Shown piece by piece: positions 61,506-64,000 of a stretch of DNA of 64,000 bases. Location of the stretch: positions 40,477,665-40,541,664 of the forward strand of contig CM050690.1 in assembly GCA_027574665.1 (NCBI GenBank), in the 5' to 3' direction. The notes under the pieces were generated by a model. That model was given only the letters and a program-made list of their open reading frames with translations. It had not been told where the DNA came from and did not search any database. This DNA comes from Rhynochetos jubatus (lineage: Eukaryota > Chordata > Aves > Eurypygiformes > Rhynochetidae). The position numbers and the translations under genes were made by a program. Every line of letters begins with the position of its first letter. Position 1 is the stretch's first letter.

Positions 61506-64000
61506 AAACAATGCATTTTGTTTCCATTAAAGCTGCGAAGATCAGTATATGGCAGAAAGGGAAACTGCTTAGTAAAACATATATGAAAAGAAATCTTAGG
61601 AAAATAAATCAAATCTAGGATAATAAAAAGTATTTTTTTAAAAGTAACTCTATTGCAACTCCCTGAAAAGGAGGAAAGGGGCATGCAGGGACATTTGAAA
61701 GGAAATATACTAGCACAGTATAAGTGTATACAGATTAAGAACTACAGGTAATGTCTCCTTTGAGCAGAAGGTGTTTTTCCATGAAGCTCATCATGATAGA
61801 ACCGGAACTCTTCACAGCATTGTTTGAGGCTTTCAAGCTCATTTTTTCCACACAAAAATCTTCAATGTGCCTCCTACAAGAAAACAAAGAGTACTAAGTA
61901 CCAAAAGAAATCATCCAGAATATCACAGAGCTATGGGATTGTTGGTAGGCTGCCATGCAGTGAATTCAGGAACATGGAACTCTCAGTCTGGAAGTATAGT
62001 TCTTTTTAATTTGTCTGTGGAAACCTGTCTAAGTTATAACATAGTCCAGTCAATGCCGGTAAGTTTAACATACATTCATATAGACTCATTGTATGTCAAG
62101 TACAGCTGTAGTTAGTGTAAACCAGTAAACTAGCTTGTTTTTCTCTAGTCTAATAAAAATAATATTTTAAATTTGCAAGTTGATGAAATGTTGGATATCA
62201 TTGTTTGGCATGAGGAAAAAAAGAAAGAAGAGAAGGCTAGTAGCTTTGGGAACACTTGCCCAGAAGTACCAAACGTATTTGGAACATAGATAATTCATAC
62301 AGTAAGCCTCTTCTGCAAGAACTATCATCATGTAAGTGTTCAAATATTTTAACATTTTCCCTAAGTGGAGATTTTTGGAGGGAAAAAGAAAGAAATGTGA
62401 GGGTAGATGTATCCATTCAAAGTAAATCATTTTAGTACTGCCAGATAAATTCTTTCCTGTTCAAGATCCATAACGAAACTCTTCTTCCCACAAAAAAAAA
62501 AAAAAGCAAAACTTTTTTTTTCTGAATAGCTTTTGAGAAAAATCTCACCATTTGTTCCACTTGAGAAATAAGAGAAAACCAGTGCCTCTCTCTCTGTGTT
62601 AGTGCTGCAGTGTGGGTGGGATTATTTGTAATACCCTCATTTTGACTAATAATGTTTCTAAATAGCAAATTAAAAAGCAGTGGGCAGTGAAAAATGCAGT
62701 ATTTATTGCTTCATTCAGTGGGTGCATTAATGGAGCACAGGAAACGAAGGAACCCTGAAGCCAGCAGCGGTAATGTGATACACCGCCTTTCACATTTGGG
62801 CACAGTCACAACATTGCCAGTAACGGCTGAAAGGCATTAAGACCTGGCAAGCTTTCTCTGGCCCCTGTGCAAAAAACCTTAGTTTCTGGTGAATAGATAC
62901 CAACCTCTGAAATGTCGGTGAGTGACAAGTTGGTCAGCAGTCTCATCAGATTGCTCACAGGATTAATGTTTTAGAGGAGGTGTGGTTCTCTCATCTTCAG
63001 AAGTGGTCCTCAAAAAAACTTACTGCATGGGGAAACCTGGACTGTGTCTGCTTCATGGGCAGACATGACACTTACTTAGCACTTCAGTTTCTGAACTTGT
63101 TTATCTGGTACCTATTTCAGGGAACTAAGTTACTGTATTTAGTGTGGAGCCGTTAGTGAGTGTATAGGTTTTCTCTTTGGGAACAGCCAATGCAACACCT
63201 GTCTTTACGTGATGAGAAGTTACTCTGCCAACAACAGTAGCTGTTTTGGGATCAGATTCTACACTTGCCACTCAAAGAGATGTGATTAGTGGCTCTATGG
63301 ATTTGGGTGAAGTTACTTTTGCTGTAAAGAACAGCTCAACTGTGAGGAAGTCTCCAGCCCTGGTTTGGTTCCAGCTGAGCTGAGTGAAGAGGTAACTCTG
63401 CCAGCTGTTCTTCTCAGCTCCACCACTGGAGAATACTTCACCCCACCCATTTGCTAGTGTAACTACATGTGTAATCACTCCCAAACCAGGTTAGAAAAAT
63501 CCTCCAGCTAAACATGTGCAAGTTTACTCTGATTATTCTGAGAGGAAAGGGCTAGAGAGCAATTTTACCGCTAGCATTGAACAGCTGGGGTATTCAGCTA
63601 TTACACTGGTCCAGCTGCAGACGACAGGACATGTGACCACAACTTTGAGGCCATAAACCGACTCTTTGCAAATAATGATTCAGTGTTTTGAGTAACAGCT
63701 CAACACTTTTTCAACTGTTTTGTGATCAAATAGTTGTATTCCCTTAGTGTTAAGAAGGAAAATAAATATCTTTACAGTACAAAGAGGGAAGCAGAGGCAC
63801 AGAACAGAGCATGGGCAGAATCAGGAAAAGGGGCTAGACCTCCAATTCCCTCTATTACCATCGTTCCCTTGAAAAAAGTAGATTATAGTCAGTAGCTCAT
63901 AGGCAACATCTTGGCTGCCAGACTGTCTGGTGCCAATCACATCTATAAGAAATTTAAAAATAAAAAAGTAATCCCCAAACCCCAAATCAAAACTAAATCC
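61506..64000. other. Intronic sequence to the window end
   Basis: Plain intronic DNA with one A14 run. No exon that could continue BNC2 is seen. Confidence 0.7.
62492..62505. repeat. Poly(A) tract, A14
   Basis: Homopolymer in the last intron, followed closely by a T9 run at 62513-62521; the pair could snap back as a hairpin. Confidence 0.92.

Larger units (their letters stand above)
59340..64000 (+). other. BNC2: Start of the next BNC2 intron (phase 0, incomplete)
   Basis: It begins with donor gtagga and runs off the window. The next BNC2 coding exon, expected to continue after ...RGYILQ, is not present. Contents seen are a TA-rich simple repeat at 60.6 kb, a minus-strand CR1 3' fragment at 61.4 kb and an A14 run at 62.49 kb. 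Confidence 0.9.

Overview
The window is vertebrate, almost certainly avian, nuclear DNA. It is AT-rich and almost entirely non-coding. It carries CR1 LINE fragments, including one roughly 1 kb 5'-truncated copy with the avian CR1 3' tail, and three solo LTRs of endogenous retroviruses of the type common in bird genomes. The only coding sequence I can defend is two small exons on the + strand. Joined, they read in frame as the conserved N-terminal region of basonuclin 2 (BNC2), a zinc-finger nuclear protein. In chicken BNC2 is Z-linked (established knowledge), so this is probably a piece of a bird Z chromosome inside the very large BNC2 gene.

Layout. Positions 1-41769 are intron (or, if an unrecognised alternative first exon lies here, partly promoter). 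They hold homopolymer runs including a G20 tract, a (CT)(TA)(CA) microsatellite, a few decayed SINE-like fragments, GC/CpG-rich patches at 20.75-21.85 and 23.33-23.56 kb, and an LTR cluster at 33.2-39.0 kb. The first BNC2 exon is 41770-41872. A 17.2-kb phase-1 intron follows (41873-59103), with an old CR1 relic near 49.7 kb, a younger CR1 fragment at 54.1 kb, a MIR-like SINE at 56.4 kb, and the large sense-strand CR1 ending about 130 bp before the next exon. The second BNC2 exon is 59104-59339. The rest, 59340-64000, is the start of the next intron, with one minus-strand CR1 fragment at 61.4 kb.

The two exons encode a cysteine/histidine-rich segment followed by the helical stretch that BNC1 and BNC2 share. 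The C2H2 zinc-finger pairs are encoded by exons outside the window. I found no RNA gene, CRISPR array, operon or intact mobile-element ORF. The long open frames elsewhere lack recognisable domains, and several lie inside repeats. I saw no previously undescribed system. The most useful leads are the CpG-rich patches, the CR1 next to the splice acceptor and the LTR cluster.
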